A DNA stretch of 29,870 bases from Abyssibius sp040880065 (GCA_040880065.1 JBBDJE010000028.1:1-29870), one strand, 5' to 3'; positions 15,604 to 24,688 are shown, counted from the stretch's first letter. Notes: a model not told the origin generated them from the letters alone. Program-made: numbers and translations.

Positions 15604-16571
15604 AGATCGCACACCCCTTGCAGGGCGACCCATGACTGGTCGTCTAGCGCGGGGGGCAGCGCAGGGGCCAGCGCAGGGGATGATGTTGCTTCATCGGCAA
15701 TCCCCAGCGCTGCGGTAGAAATACGCGCAGCACGGAGCAGGTCTGCCGCGTGCGCCGGGTTGTGCCCGTGTGGGGCACTGTGCAGCGCTGTGAGCAGCGC
15801 CTGATCATCGGGCCAGCCGCGTAGCAAGAAGCCCATTACCTGCCACAGGTCCAGCCCGTCAAGCAGCTTGCGCATCGGGTCATCGGTTGCGCCACTTGCT
15901 TCAGCTAGGGCAATTTCAGCGGCAAGGGCATCAGGGGTGGCAAGCCGCTCGATCAGCTTGCGACCAATCACAAAAGTGCCATCGGGCAGCGTGAGCAGGG
16001 CGGGGCCGGCACCTTCGATAAACACAATCGCGCGGGGCGCGCTATTGGGGTGGAGCCGCGCGGAAAGCAGCGCCAGAGCTCTGGCGGCAGGCACGGTTTC
16101 ACAGTGTCGCCCCAAGCGCGCGGCAAGTTTGTCCGACAGGGCGTGCGCGCGCACGGGCGGGGTGTTGCTGGCAATTTGCTGGCGCAGCATGTTGGGCACT
16201 TTGGCAATGCCCAGCCCGATGGCCACCACAAGCCCGCAAGCAACGAGCGTTTTCCATACAGAGGTTTTACGCTTGCGGCGCGGGCGGTTCAGCGCGCGTG
16301 TTACGGTTTCAATCGCCTCGACCATCAGCGGGTCGGTGATCAGCAGGGTTTCGGCTGCGTCATCATCCACCGCATAGAGGCTGGCCTCGCCATCTTTGGC
16401 AATGCGGCGCAGCGCGGCCAGCGCCCAATGGGCCAGCGTTTCATCTTTTAGCGAGGTTATGTTGAGCGTGGCCTTGCCAAAACCGACCACGACCTCGCGC
16501 AGGGGCGCATCGGGGTCGGCGCGCCAGTGTCCAATAGCTTCCAGCCGTTCAAATTTGCGCAGCGCGGTCAT
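15600..16571 (-). CDS. Membrane-anchored protein of unknown function, weakly M48-peptidase-like
   Basis: I do not recognise a characterised family. The 323-aa protein has an N-terminal soluble part (1-95), a basic stretch RPRRKRK at 97-102, one transmembrane helix at about 107-123 and a C-terminal part that would lie in the periplasm. Residues 195-226 (LPDGTFVIGRKLIERL, then a helix with AAEIALAEAS) resemble the M48 metallopeptidase arrangement of LPGG..., a strand and a helix. The HExxH zinc motif is absent, so any such domain would be catalytically dead. It converges on betA with a 4-nt overlap and is divergent from the DMT transporter. The M48 resemblance is an inference by eye. Confidence 0.7.
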   Translation of the reverse strand: MTALRKFERLEAIGHWRADPDAPLREVVVGFGKATLNITSLKDETLAHWALAALRRIAKDGEASLYAVDDDAAETLLITDPLMVEAIETVTRALNRPRRKRKTSVWKTLVACGLVVAIGLGIAKVPNMLRQQIASNTPPVRAHALSDKLAARLGRHCETVPAARALALLSARLHPNSAPRAIVFIEGAGPALLTLPDGTFVIGRKLIERLATPDALAAEIALAEASGATDDPMRKLLDGLDLWQVMGFLLRGWPDDQALLTALHSAPHGHNPAHAADLLRAARISTAALGIADEATSSPALAPALPPALDDQSWVALQGVCDL

Positions 16572-16726
16572 TCGTTAAAACCCCAAACTTTGCTCTGACT
16601 AGCCGCATTTGGGGCCGCGCTGCAAGGCTGGCGTTGACAAGCTGCGCCAAAAGGTCACTTTCATTGCTACGGGCACTTCTTACGGGCATTTGCAACGGGC
16701 AGTTCCAGGCCAGCACAGGAGAGCGG

Positions 16727-17647
16727 ATGATGAATAGCGCGGCATTGCGCAGCGGTATGCTGATTGTTGCGGGCATGGCAATTATTGGCCTGATTGATAA
16801 TTTCGTCGGCATTATCATGCGCGATGCAAGCCTGTGGCAGTTCCACGCATTCCGCACGCTGATCAGCCTGCCGATGATCTGGCTCGTTGCGCAGATATTC
16901 CGGCTCAATACCCGCATTATCCGCCCTTGGCGTGTCGCTGTGCGCAGCCTGATTCTTGCCATTTCGATGATGCTATACTTTGGCAGCCTGCCGCTGATGC
17001 CGATTGCGCAGGCAGGGGCAGGGTTGTTTACCGCGCCCATTTGGGTGCTGGTCTTCTCGGCCCTGCTCTTTGGCCAACACATTGGCCCAAGGCGGTTGCT
17101 TGCCGTGGCCATAGGCAGCATCGGGGTGATTGCCATCATGAAGCCCGATGCGGCAAATTTTTCGGTGTTCACGCTTATGCCTGTTGCTGCCGGGGCGTTT
17201 TATGCGCTTGCAAATATTCTGGCGCGGCGCTGGTGTGCAGACGAGCCGACGCTTGGCGTGCTGGCAGGCTCGTTCTCGGCGCTCGGCCTCATCGGGGCGG
17301 GCGCAATGCTGGTGCTGACAGTGCTGCACCTGCAACCCGACATGGCCAATCCGGCGGCGTTTCTTTCGCAAGGTTACGCCGTGCCAACGGTTTCGTTCTG
17401 GGGGTGGACGCTGGTTCAGGCTGTCGGCTCTTTGGTGGCTGTCGGGCTGATGACGCGGGCCTATCAAGGTGCCGATACCAGCTATGTCACAATTTTTGAG
17501 TATTCCTTTTTGCTGTTTGCCAGCTTTTGGGGCTGGCAGCTCAATAACCAGACGGTTGATCTGCGCGGCGCCATTGGCCTTGCGCTGATTATTGCCGCAG
17601 GTGCCATTGCTGCTTATAGCGCCGAGAAGCGGGCTACTGTCGTATGA
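16727..17647 (+). CDS. DMT-superfamily (EamA) transporter
   Basis: A 306-aa inner-membrane protein with about ten hydrophobic helices arranged as two EamA repeats; the halves meet near ANILARRWCADEP. Substrates of this family range from metabolites to amino acids and cannot be read from the sequence. Two adjacent ATGs (16727, 16730) follow AGGAG at 16717-16721; the long upstream open frame is discarded. Its stop overlaps the start of the sulfotransferase gene (ATGA at 17644), so the two form an operon. A TTGACA at 16634-16639 upstream could be a -35 box, but no convincing -10 follows. Confidence 0.88.
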   Translation: MMNSAALRSGMLIVAGMAIIGLIDNFVGIIMRDASLWQFHAFRTLISLPMIWLVAQIFRLNTRIIRPWRVAVRSLILAISMMLYFGSLPLMPIAQAGAGLFTAPIWVLVFSALLFGQHIGPRRLLAVAIGSIGVIAIMKPDAANFSVFTLMPVAAGAFYALANILARRWCADEPTLGVLAGSFSALGLIGAGAMLVLTVLHLQPDMANPAAFLSQGYAVPTVSFWGWTLVQAVGSLVAVGLMTRAYQGADTSYVTIFEYSFLLFASFWGWQLNNQTVDLRGAIGLALIIAAGAIAAYSAEKRATVV

Positions 17648-18276
17648 TTATTTGCCACAGCCACCGTTTTATCTATATCCACCCGCCAAAAACGGCAGGC
17701 ACGGCAATTTCCATCGCACTCGGCGCGCTATGCGGGCCGGATGATGCGCAGATTGGCGATTGGCCGAATGCCAGCTATGCGCAGCCCGCTGCACTCAAGG
17801 GGCTGGGCAAGCACGCGCCTTTGGCAATGCTGCAAGAACGGCCGTTCTGGGGCGATATCGCGAATTACAAGCTGGTGCTGAGCACGCGCAATTCGTGGGA
17901 CAGGATGGTGTCTTTCTATCACTGGGCGCGGCAGCAGGATTTTAAGCATCTGCAAATCAAAATTGCCAAAGCGCATGATTTTGCAGGTTTTCTGGGGCAT
18001 AGGCGCATTCAAAACAGCTTTCGCACTTCCCCCTATCGCAACTACATCGCTACGCCTGATTTTACTTTGCATGCTGAAAACCTCGCAGCCGGGTTGGTAT
18101 CGCTTGGCGACGCTTTGGGTGTTGAGCTTGGCGTGCCTGCGCGCGTAAACGCATCGGGCCGCCAGCGTGACTGGCGGCCCTATTATTCGGATGAAACGCG
18201 GGCCTTGGTGGCCGATATTTGTGCCATCGACATCGCCGAATACGGCTATGCCTTTGACGATGCGGTACAGCTTTAA
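17644..18276 (+). CDS. Small sulfotransferase-family protein
   Basis: A 210-aa protein resembling the Sulfotransfer_2 group, which transfers sulfate from PAPS to a hydroxyl on a carbohydrate or lipid. The PAPS 5'-phosphosulfate loop is visible as IHPPKTAGTAI at about residues 12-22. The 3'-phosphate-binding element is STRNSWDRMVSFYHWA at about 80-95. Acceptor specificity is not predictable. It is translationally coupled to the DMT transporter upstream, and its stop overlaps the convergent fadJ stop by four bases. A link to the choline-sulfate genes 2 kb away is tempting but unsupported. Confidence 0.8.
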   Translation: MIICHSHRFIYIHPPKTAGTAISIALGALCGPDDAQIGDWPNASYAQPAALKGLGKHAPLAMLQERPFWGDIANYKLVLSTRNSWDRMVSFYHWARQQDFKHLQIKIAKAHDFAGFLGHRRIQNSFRTSPYRNYIATPDFTLHAENLAAGLVSLGDALGVELGVPARVNASGRQRDWRPYYSDETRALVADICAIDIAEYGYAFDDAVQL

Positions 18277-20474
18277 GCCGCGACCTCAGGTGCAAAGCGC
18301 GCATAAAAGCCTTCACCCTTTTTGGCCAAATCGCGCAATAGTGCGGGGGCATCAAAGCGTGCGCCATGCGCGGCGGCAAGGCTGTCACACATCTTAACCG
18401 CTTTGGCAGCGCCAATCATATCAAGCCAACTGAACGGGCCGCCCGACCAAGGCAAATAGCCCCAGCCAAGAATGGCACCCACATCGCCTTCGCGAATATC
18501 GGTCAGAACGCCGTCTTGCAGTGCGCGCACAGCTTCCAGCGTTTGCACCATAACAAGGCGGTTCTTGATCTCGGCAAAGTCCGGTTGTTCCTCGGTTTGC
18601 GGCCAGTGCTCGCCCAGACCGGGCCAAAGCTGCGTGCGCTTGCCCTTCTCGTCATAGTCATAATAGCCCGCGCCGGTTTTGCGGCCCAAGCGGCCCAGTT
18701 CGAACAGTTTGAACAGCACCGCATCGGCCTTGGCGGCGGCTTTGGGGTAATCCGCCCCCATTGCGGCCTTGGTTGCCTTGGCGATTTTTACGCCTAGGTC
18801 GATCGAGGTTTCATCGTTGAGTTGCAAGGGGCCGACCGGCAGGCCAAGCTGCTGGGCCGCGTGCTCGATCAGCGCGGGGTTCACACCTTCGGCCACCATC
18901 ATCACCCCCTCGTTGATATAGGGGATGATGCAGCGGTTGGCATAGAAAAACCGCGCATCATTCACCACAATCGGGGTTTTGCGGATCTGGCGCACGAAAT
19001 CAAGCGCCTTGGCGACGGCACGCGCGCCGGTTTGTTTGCCCTTAATGATTTCGACCAGCATCATCCTGTCAACCGGGCTGAAGAAATGGATGCCGATGAA
19101 ATCCGCAGGGCGGCTCGATGCCTTGGCCAGCGAGGTGATCGGCAGGGTCGAGGTGTTGGTGGCGAAAACCGCACCGTCACCGATAACCGCTTCAGCCTTT
19201 GCGGTAACCTCGGCTTTTACACCGGGGTCTTCAAACACCGCTTCAACGACCAGATCGCATCCGGCAAGGGCGCCGTAGTCGGTCGTTGGCAGAATGCGCG
19301 CCAGCACCTGTTCTTTTTTCTCGGCGGTCACTTTCTTGCGCTGCATTCCTTTATCAAGGATGCTCGCGGCATGGGCCTTGCCACGCTCCGCCGAAGCCTG
19401 TTCAGCGTCGATCAGCACAACCTCTATACCGGCATTGGCGGCAACATAGGCAATGCCCGCCCCCATCATGCCCGCGCCCAGAACGCCAAGCTTTTTCACC
19501 GATTGATCGTCAATGCCCGCCGGGCGCACCGCACCTTTTTCAAGCGCGGTCTTGTTGATGAACAGGCTGCGGATCATTGCGCTGGAAGTCGGGTCGCACA
19601 GAACGGAGGTGAAGTGGCGGGCCTCGATGCGGATGGCGGTATCAAACGGCACAAGCGCGCCCTCATAAGCCGCGCTCAGCATGGCCTTGGCCGCCGGGTA
19701 AACGCCGTTGGTATTGGCAAGCACCATGGCCGATGCGCCAACAAAGGTCATGAAACCGGCCGGATGATAGGGCGCGCCGCCGGGCATTTTGAAGCCCTTG
19801 GCATCCCATGGTTTCAGAATGTCGGCATCGCTCGCAGCCAGAACCCAGGCGCGCGCGGCGGCGACGGGGTCGTCGGCCACCTCGTCAATCAGTCCGGCAG
19901 CGGCAGCGCGCTTTGGGTCCACCAGTTTGGCTTCCAGCAGGAAGGGTGACGAGGCCATCAGCCCCAGCTTGCGTGACAGCCGCGTCGTGCCACCAGCGCC
20001 GGGGAAAATGCCAACCTGAATTTCCGGAAAGCCGATTTTAGCCTTGGGGTTGTTGGCTGCAATAATCCGGTGGCAGGCCAGCGGAATTTCAAGGCCAATG
20101 CCAAGCGCAGTGCCGGGCAGGGCCGCCACAATCGGCTTGCCGCCCTTGTTGGTTTTTGGGTCCATCCCGGCACGCTCTATCTTGCGCAGAATGCCGTGAA
20201 TTTGCATCAACCCTTCGAACACGCCCTTGGCGGGGTTATCGCCTGCCGATTCTTTCATTTTGGCGATGATGTTCAAATCCATCCCGCCCGCAAAATCGGG
20301 TTTGCCCGAGGTGATGACACCACCCTTGGCACCCTCGTCAGCCAGCAATTGGTCAATACAAGCGTCAAGCTCGTGCCAGCCCTGCATGGACAAAACGTTC
20401 ATGGATTTGTCGGGCACATCCCAGGTGATGATGGCAACACCGTCAGCGCCCAGCTCATAGGTAAAATCAGCCAT
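18273..20474 (-). CDS. fadJ: FadJ/FadB-type multifunctional beta-oxidation enzyme
   Basis: Carries out hydration of enoyl-CoA and NAD-dependent oxidation of 3-hydroxyacyl-CoA. The 733-aa protein has an N-terminal crotonase domain with catalytic E129 (GIGLEIPLACH) and E151 (FPEIQVGIFPGAGG). A 3-hydroxyacyl-CoA dehydrogenase domain follows with Rossmann motif GAGMMG at 333-338 and catalytic H463 (GIHFFSPVDRM). The C-terminal helical repeats include GFYARF near the end. It is the last gene of the minus-strand operon, 17 nt after the thiolase gene, and supplies the subunit complementary to it. FadB and FadJ are not safely separable by eye. Confidence 0.95.
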   Translation of the reverse strand: MADFTYELGADGVAIITWDVPDKSMNVLSMQGWHELDACIDQLLADEGAKGGVITSGKPDFAGGMDLNIIAKMKESAGDNPAKGVFEGLMQIHGILRKIERAGMDPKTNKGGKPIVAALPGTALGIGLEIPLACHRIIAANNPKAKIGFPEIQVGIFPGAGGTTRLSRKLGLMASSPFLLEAKLVDPKRAAAAGLIDEVADDPVAAARAWVLAASDADILKPWDAKGFKMPGGAPYHPAGFMTFVGASAMVLANTNGVYPAAKAMLSAAYEGALVPFDTAIRIEARHFTSVLCDPTSSAMIRSLFINKTALEKGAVRPAGIDDQSVKKLGVLGAGMMGAGIAYVAANAGIEVVLIDAEQASAERGKAHAASILDKGMQRKKVTAEKKEQVLARILPTTDYGALAGCDLVVEAVFEDPGVKAEVTAKAEAVIGDGAVFATNTSTLPITSLAKASSRPADFIGIHFFSPVDRMMLVEIIKGKQTGARAVAKALDFVRQIRKTPIVVNDARFFYANRCIIPYINEGVMMVAEGVNPALIEHAAQQLGLPVGPLQLNDETSIDLGVKIAKATKAAMGADYPKAAAKADAVLFKLFELGRLGRKTGAGYYDYDEKGKRTQLWPGLGEHWPQTEEQPDFAEIKNRLVMVQTLEAVRALQDGVLTDIREGDVGAILGWGYLPWSGGPFSWLDMIGAAKAVKMCDSLAAAHGARFDAPALLRDLAKKGEGFYARFAPEVAA

Positions 20475-20491
20475 GTTTTTTCTCCCTCAGC

Positions 20492-21703
20492 TTAAACGCG
20501 TTCGATGATTGTGGCCGCACCCATGCCGGATGCGATGCAAAGCGTGGCAAGGCCGGTGCCTTTGCCGGTGCGCTCCAGCTCATCGAGCAGCGTGCCGATG
20601 ATGATGGCACCGGTAGCCCCGAGCGGGTGGCCCATGGCGATAGAGCCGCCGTTGACGTTGACCTTGGAGGCATCAACGTTAAAGCGCTGCATGAAGCGCA
20701 GCACGACGCTGGCAAAGGCTTCGTTCACCTCGAACAGATCAATATCCGAAATGCTCATGCCGCTATCGGCAAGGATTTTTTCGGTCACGGGCACAGGGCC
20801 GGTCAGCATGATGGTCGGGTCTGTGCCTATTTTGGCGGTAGCGCGAATGCGTGCGCGCGGCTTCAGCCCGTATTTCTCGCCGAATTCCTTGTTGCCGATC
20901 AGCACAGCCGCCGAACCATCGACAATGCCCGAACTGTTGCCCGCATGGTGGATGTGGTTGATCCGCTCCAGATGCGGGTATTTCAGCAGGGCGATCTTGT
21001 CAAAGCCGGGCATCACCTCGCCCATATCCTTGAAGCTGGCCTTTAGCGCGTCAAGGCTTTGCATATCGGTGCCGGGGCGCATGTATTCATCGCGCTCGAG
21101 TATCGGCAGGCCGTTCTGGTCGTTGATCGTCACAACCGATTTGGCAAAGCGGTTATCTTCCCACGCTGCCGCTGCGCGCCGCTGGCTTTCAACGGCCAGG
21201 CTGTCGGCATCGTCGCGGCTAAACCCGAATTCGGTGGCGATAATATCGGCTGCAATGCCCTGCGGCACGAAATAGGTTTTCATGGCAAGGCTCGGGTCCA
21301 CCGCTATTGCGGCCCCGTCGCTGCCCATGGCCACACGGCCCATCATTTCAACGCCACCGGCAATATAGCCCATGCCAGCGCCACCTTTTACCTGATTGGC
21401 GGCAAGGTTCACCGCTTCCATGCCGGATGCACAGAACCGGTTGATAGCAAGGCCGGGAATGCGTTCATCAAGGTCGGATAGTAGCACCGCCGAGCGCGCA
21501 AGGCAGCCGCCCTGTTCGCCCACTTGCGTGACATTGCCCCAGATCACGTCTTCCACCGCATGGCCATCCAGCCCGTTGCGGGTTTTCAGCGCGTTCAGAA
21601 CGCGGGCCGAAAGCGCCACCGAGGTGACTTCGTGCAAGCTGCCATCGGGGCGGCCCTTGCCGCGCGGGCTGCGGATTGCATCGTAGATATAAGCTTCGGT
21701 CAT
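20492..21703 (-). CDS. fadA: Acetyl-CoA C-acyltransferase (thiolase, FadA/FadI type)
   Basis: Cleaves 3-ketoacyl-CoA with CoA to acetyl-CoA and a shortened acyl-CoA, the last beta-oxidation step. The 403-aa protein has the nucleophile C91 in NRFCASGMEAV, H359 in GGSIAMGHPLGATG and the acid/base C389 in LCIASGMGAA. A NEAFA motif is also present. It sits between the GST gene (10-nt gap) and the FadJ-type gene, with which it should form a complex. A biosynthetic role (phaA-like) is less likely in this operon. Confidence 0.94.
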   Translation of the reverse strand: MTEAYIYDAIRSPRGKGRPDGSLHEVTSVALSARVLNALKTRNGLDGHAVEDVIWGNVTQVGEQGGCLARSAVLLSDLDERIPGLAINRFCASGMEAVNLAANQVKGGAGMGYIAGGVEMMGRVAMGSDGAAIAVDPSLAMKTYFVPQGIAADIIATEFGFSRDDADSLAVESQRRAAAAWEDNRFAKSVVTINDQNGLPILERDEYMRPGTDMQSLDALKASFKDMGEVMPGFDKIALLKYPHLERINHIHHAGNSSGIVDGSAAVLIGNKEFGEKYGLKPRARIRATAKIGTDPTIMLTGPVPVTEKILADSGMSISDIDLFEVNEAFASVVLRFMQRFNVDASKVNVNGGSIAMGHPLGATGAIIIGTLLDELERTGKGTGLATLCIASGMGAATIIERV

Positions 21704-21713
21704 GATGTCTCCT

Positions 21714-22355
21714 TCAGGCGGTGCCGGGCAGTGGGTGGCCGGGCATAAGGTCGTAGGGGTGTTGCCAGTTTGGCAGGGCTTTGATGCGGGTCAGCCATGC
21801 ATCGATATGGGGCAAATCGGCACGCTCAAAGCCAAAGGGCTCGGGGTAAAACAGGTAAGAGGAACAGCACAAATCGGCCACACTCGGCGCGGTGCCAACC
21901 ATCCAGTCGCGCCCGTTCAAATGCGCGTTCAGCGTGGCCAACGCGGCCTTGCTGCGAGCAAGCATAAAGCTGTTCACCGCCTCGTTGCGGTGCTTTTCAG
22001 CCAGAAAATTGAGCATGAAGCGCGTGGTGCCGAACTGGCTGGAGCCTTTGTGATTATCCCACAAGACCCAGCGCAAAACCTCGCGTGCATCGCTGGCATT
22101 TGCAGGGGCGAAATGCCCGGTCTGCGCAACCAGATAGTCCAGTATCACCCCCGATTGGCTGAGCGTGAGATCGCCATGCACCAGCACCGGGCATTCGCCC
22201 ATTGCGTTGATGTCACGAAACTCAGGGCTGCGCGCCTCGCCTGCAAAAAAATCTACAAAGCGCGGCGACCAGTCCAGCCCGGCAAGGGCAAGATAGCTTG
22301 CCACCTTGTAGGAATGCCCGCTTTGGGCAAAGCAATATAGTGTGTAATCCGCCAT
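21714..22355 (-). CDS. Glutathione S-transferase family protein
   Basis: A 213-aa cytosolic protein with an N-terminal thioredoxin-like domain (YTLYCFAQSGHSYKVASYL; the cis-proline region is MGECPVLVHG and the SQSGVILDYL motif follows). A helical C-terminal domain contains the GST N-capping-like region APSVADLCC. The activity is not predictable; candidates are peroxide or electrophile detoxification. Its ATG shares one base with the stop of the acyl-CoA dehydrogenase, so it is an integral operon member, which suggests a role linked to fatty acid oxidation. Confidence 0.9.
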   Translation of the reverse strand: MADYTLYCFAQSGHSYKVASYLALAGLDWSPRFVDFFAGEARSPEFRDINAMGECPVLVHGDLTLSQSGVILDYLVAQTGHFAPANASDAREVLRWVLWDNHKGSSQFGTTRFMLNFLAEKHRNEAVNSFMLARSKAALATLNAHLNGRDWMVGTAPSVADLCCSSYLFYPEPFGFERADLPHIDAWLTRIKALPNWQHPYDLMPGHPLPGTA

Positions 22356-24133
22356 CAGAACGCCTCGGCGGGCAGGTCCATCACCGGTGCGGCACCCGAC
22401 ATGATGCGCGCCAGATTGAGCGATGTTTCCGGCATGATGCGCGCCATGAAGTAGCGCCCTGTGGTCAGCTTTGCCTCGTAAAACGCGGCATCACCTGTGC
22501 CTGCGGCCAGCGCGGTTTTGGCCACAACAGCCATGCGCGCCCACATCAGCCCCAGCGCAACATGGCCAAACATGTGCATGAAATCGTTCGAGCCGGCCAG
22601 TGCGGCATTCGGGTCTTTCATGCCGGCCTGCATGAAATACATCATTGCAGCCTGCAAATCCTTGCTGCCGGCTTTCAACGGGTCAAGGAATTGCGCCTTG
22701 AGGTCCTCGTCGCCGTCGTTTTCCTTGATGAATTCCTTGACCATTTCAAAAAACGCCATGGCGTGTTTGCCGCCATCAGTTGCCAGTTTGCGGCCCACAA
22801 GGTCGAGCGCCTGAATGCCGTTGGCCCCCTCATAAATCATCGCGATACGCGCATCGCGCACGAACTGGCTCATGCCGTGTTCTTCGATATAGCCATGGCC
22901 GCCAAACACCTGCTGGGCCTTCACGGCGTTATCAAAACCCTTATCGGTCAGATAGCCCTTGATGACCGGAATAAGCAGCGACAGCATGCCATCGGCGTCT
23001 TTGCTGTTGGTCGATTTATAGTCATCCAGCATGGTCGCGCCCCATAGCGCAAAGGCGCGCGCGCCCTCGATAAAGGCTTTCTGGTCAAGCAACATGCGGC
23101 GGATATCGGGGTGAACGATCAACGGGTCGGCAGGGCCATCGGGGTTTTCGGTGCCAGTGACGGCGCGGCCCTGCAAACGGTCATGCGCATAGGCCACGGC
23201 GTTCTGGTAAGCGGCAACCGCCTGTCCAAGCCCTTGCAGGCCCACGCCAAGCCGGGCTTCGTTCATCATGGTGAACATGGCGCGCAGGCCTTTATGGGCG
23301 TCGCCACACAAATAGCCTGTGGCCCCGTCATAGTTCATCACGCAGGTTGCATTGCCGTGGATGCCCATCTTTTCTTCGAGCTTGCCCACGGAAAGGCTGT
23401 TGGCCGCGCCAAGCGCACCATCGTCATTCACCATGATTTTGGGCACGATGAACAGGCTGATGCCCTTCACGCCATCCGGTCCGCCGGGGATTTTGGCCAG
23501 CACAAGGTGGATGACATTGTCGGCAAGGTCATGGTCGCCCGCCGAGATGAATATCTTCTGGCCGGTGATCTTGTAGCTGCCATCATCCTGCGGCTCGGCC
23601 TTGGTGCGCAACAGGCCAAGGTCGGTGCCGCAATGCGGCTCGGTCAGGTTCATGGTGCCTGTCCATTCGCAAGTGACCATTTTGGGCAGAAATTGGGCTT
23701 TAAGCGCGTCCGAGGCATGGGCGTGGATGGCAGAATAGGCACCATGGGTCAGGCCCGCATACATGTTGAAAGCCATGTTCGAGGCCACCGAAAGCTCGCC
23801 CACGGCGGTTGATAACACATGTGGCATGCCCTGCCCGCCATAGTCCGGGTCACAATCAAGCCCTGTCCAGCCGCCTTCGCGCAATGTGTCAAACGCCGCC
23901 TTGAACCCTTCGGGCGTGCGCACAACGCCGTTTTCAAGCGTGCAGCCCTGCGTATCGCCCACCGTGTTCAAGGGCGCAAAGACGTCGCGCGCCAGCTTGC
24001 CCGCTTCGTCCAGCACAGCCGAGGTAAAATCGGCGGTAAGTTCGTCATAGCCGGGCAGGGCGCTGTCTTGCACCTTGAGCACTTCGTGCAGCACAAAGCC
24101 AAGATCGGTTAGCGGGGCGTTGTAGATGGGCAT
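22355..24133 (-). CDS. Acyl-CoA dehydrogenase with C-terminal extension
   Basis: A FAD enzyme performing the first beta-oxidation step. The 592-aa protein is of the long type with an extra C-terminal domain, the group that also includes DmdC. The core has the FAD-binding MNLTEPHCGTDLG at 161-173, GQKIFISAGDHD at about 191-202 and the catalytic glutamate E435 in MIYEGANGIQALDLVGR. The start at 24133 has AAGGA 7 nt upstream; the longer open frame runs back into the merR gene. Substrate chain length cannot be deduced. The merR regulator ends 10 nt upstream and the GST gene overlaps downstream. A DMSP role (DmdC) is possible for this group, but the thiolase and FadJ neighbours favour fatty acids. 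Confidence 0.93.
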   Translation of the reverse strand: MPIYNAPLTDLGFVLHEVLKVQDSALPGYDELTADFTSAVLDEAGKLARDVFAPLNTVGDTQGCTLENGVVRTPEGFKAAFDTLREGGWTGLDCDPDYGGQGMPHVLSTAVGELSVASNMAFNMYAGLTHGAYSAIHAHASDALKAQFLPKMVTCEWTGTMNLTEPHCGTDLGLLRTKAEPQDDGSYKITGQKIFISAGDHDLADNVIHLVLAKIPGGPDGVKGISLFIVPKIMVNDDGALGAANSLSVGKLEEKMGIHGNATCVMNYDGATGYLCGDAHKGLRAMFTMMNEARLGVGLQGLGQAVAAYQNAVAYAHDRLQGRAVTGTENPDGPADPLIVHPDIRRMLLDQKAFIEGARAFALWGATMLDDYKSTNSKDADGMLSLLIPVIKGYLTDKGFDNAVKAQQVFGGHGYIEEHGMSQFVRDARIAMIYEGANGIQALDLVGRKLATDGGKHAMAFFEMVKEFIKENDGDEDLKAQFLDPLKAGSKDLQAAMMYFMQAGMKDPNAALAGSNDFMHMFGHVALGLMWARMAVVAKTALAAGTGDAAFYEAKLTTGRYFMARIMPETSLNLARIMSGAAPVMDLPAEAF

Positions 24134-24143
24134 CGGGTGTTCC

Positions 24144-24539
24144 TTATTCTGCGGCTTCGGCCGAACGCTGGGCCAAAATGTTCTGGATTTGGGCAAGCTG
24201 GGATGAAAGCTCGGCAATGGCGCTCGATAGCTCGTCGCGCTGGGCCTGCATTTCCACCAACCGTTCGCGCGCTTTTTCGCAGGTGCGGGTCAGTTGTGTG
24301 GTTTGCTGGTCGTCAACATCGTAAAGGTTCAGCAACTGGCGGATGTCTTCCAGCGAAAAGCCGAACCGTTTGCCCTGCATAATAAGCTTCATGCGGCCAC
24401 GGCAGGCGCGCGTGAACAGGCGGCGCTGGCCATGGCGCAGTGGAAATATAAGTTCTTTTGATTCATAAAACCGCAAGGTGCGCGGGGTGACATCAAAGGC
24501 GGCGCACATCTGGCCGATTGTCATAACTTCATCAGGCAT
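24144..24539 (-). CDS. MerR-family regulator of the beta-oxidation operon
   Basis: A 131-aa MerR-type regulator. The N-terminal winged helix-turn-helix is at residues 6-72 (MTIGQMCAAFDVTPRTLRFYE, then HGQRRLFTRACRGRMKLI and FSLEDIRQLLNLYD). A C-terminal coiled coil (about 83-125) serves dimerisation. It lacks the metal-binding cysteines of MerR/CueR types. It resembles MerR regulators of fatty acid and branched-chain catabolism such as LiuR. The ATG at 24539 has GGAGG 9 nt upstream; a longer frame to 24626 would run through the operator palindrome and is rejected. It is the first gene of the operon and probably autoregulated. Confidence 0.92.
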   Translation of the reverse strand: MPDEVMTIGQMCAAFDVTPRTLRFYESKELIFPLRHGQRRLFTRACRGRMKLIMQGKRFGFSLEDIRQLLNLYDVDDQQTTQLTRTCEKARERLVEMQAQRDELSSAIAELSSQLAQIQNILAQRSAEAAE

Positions 24540-24556
24540 ATTCAAAAACCTCCCGC

Positions 24557-24571
24557 TTACGTCAATGTCAA
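24557..24571. promoter_or_regulatory. Degenerate half-site repeat upstream of merR
   Basis: TTACGTCAATGTCAA contains the ACGTCAA half-site also present in the palindrome at 24611 and a near-copy ATGTCAA. It lies just upstream of the merR ribosome-binding site and could be an auxiliary operator. Confidence 0.35.
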
Positions 24572-24610
24572 CAGGATGAAGGCTCCACCTGATTCGATCA
24601 AGTTCTAACC

Positions 24611-24642
24611 TTGACGTAAACGTCAAGTTGACGCGACGTTAA
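24611..24642. promoter_or_regulatory. MerR operator palindromes upstream of the beta-oxidation operon
   Basis: TTGACGT-AA-ACGTCAA at 24611-24626 is a perfect 7-bp inverted repeat with a 2-bp centre. Directly beside it TTGACG-CGA-CGTTAA at 24628-24642 is a near-perfect copy. The first resembles the reported LiuR-type motif (ACGT arms around a short centre). They lie 72 nt or more upstream of the merR start, in the position expected for the operon promoter. A TTGACG on the minus strand within the first palindrome could be the -35 box. Confidence 0.65.
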
Positions 24643-24688
24643 TGTTAAATCCGGGCCGGAAAGTGGCAGATACGGGCTAGTGCAGGGG

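Noticed and set aside
16634..16660. TTGACA as a promoter for the DMT transporter
   Set aside because: No acceptable -10 box at 16-18 nt; kept only as a remark in the transporter entry.
18822..19949. 375-codon plus-strand open frame inside the fadJ region
   Set aside because: Antisense to an intact multifunctional beta-oxidation enzyme; no recognisable domain.
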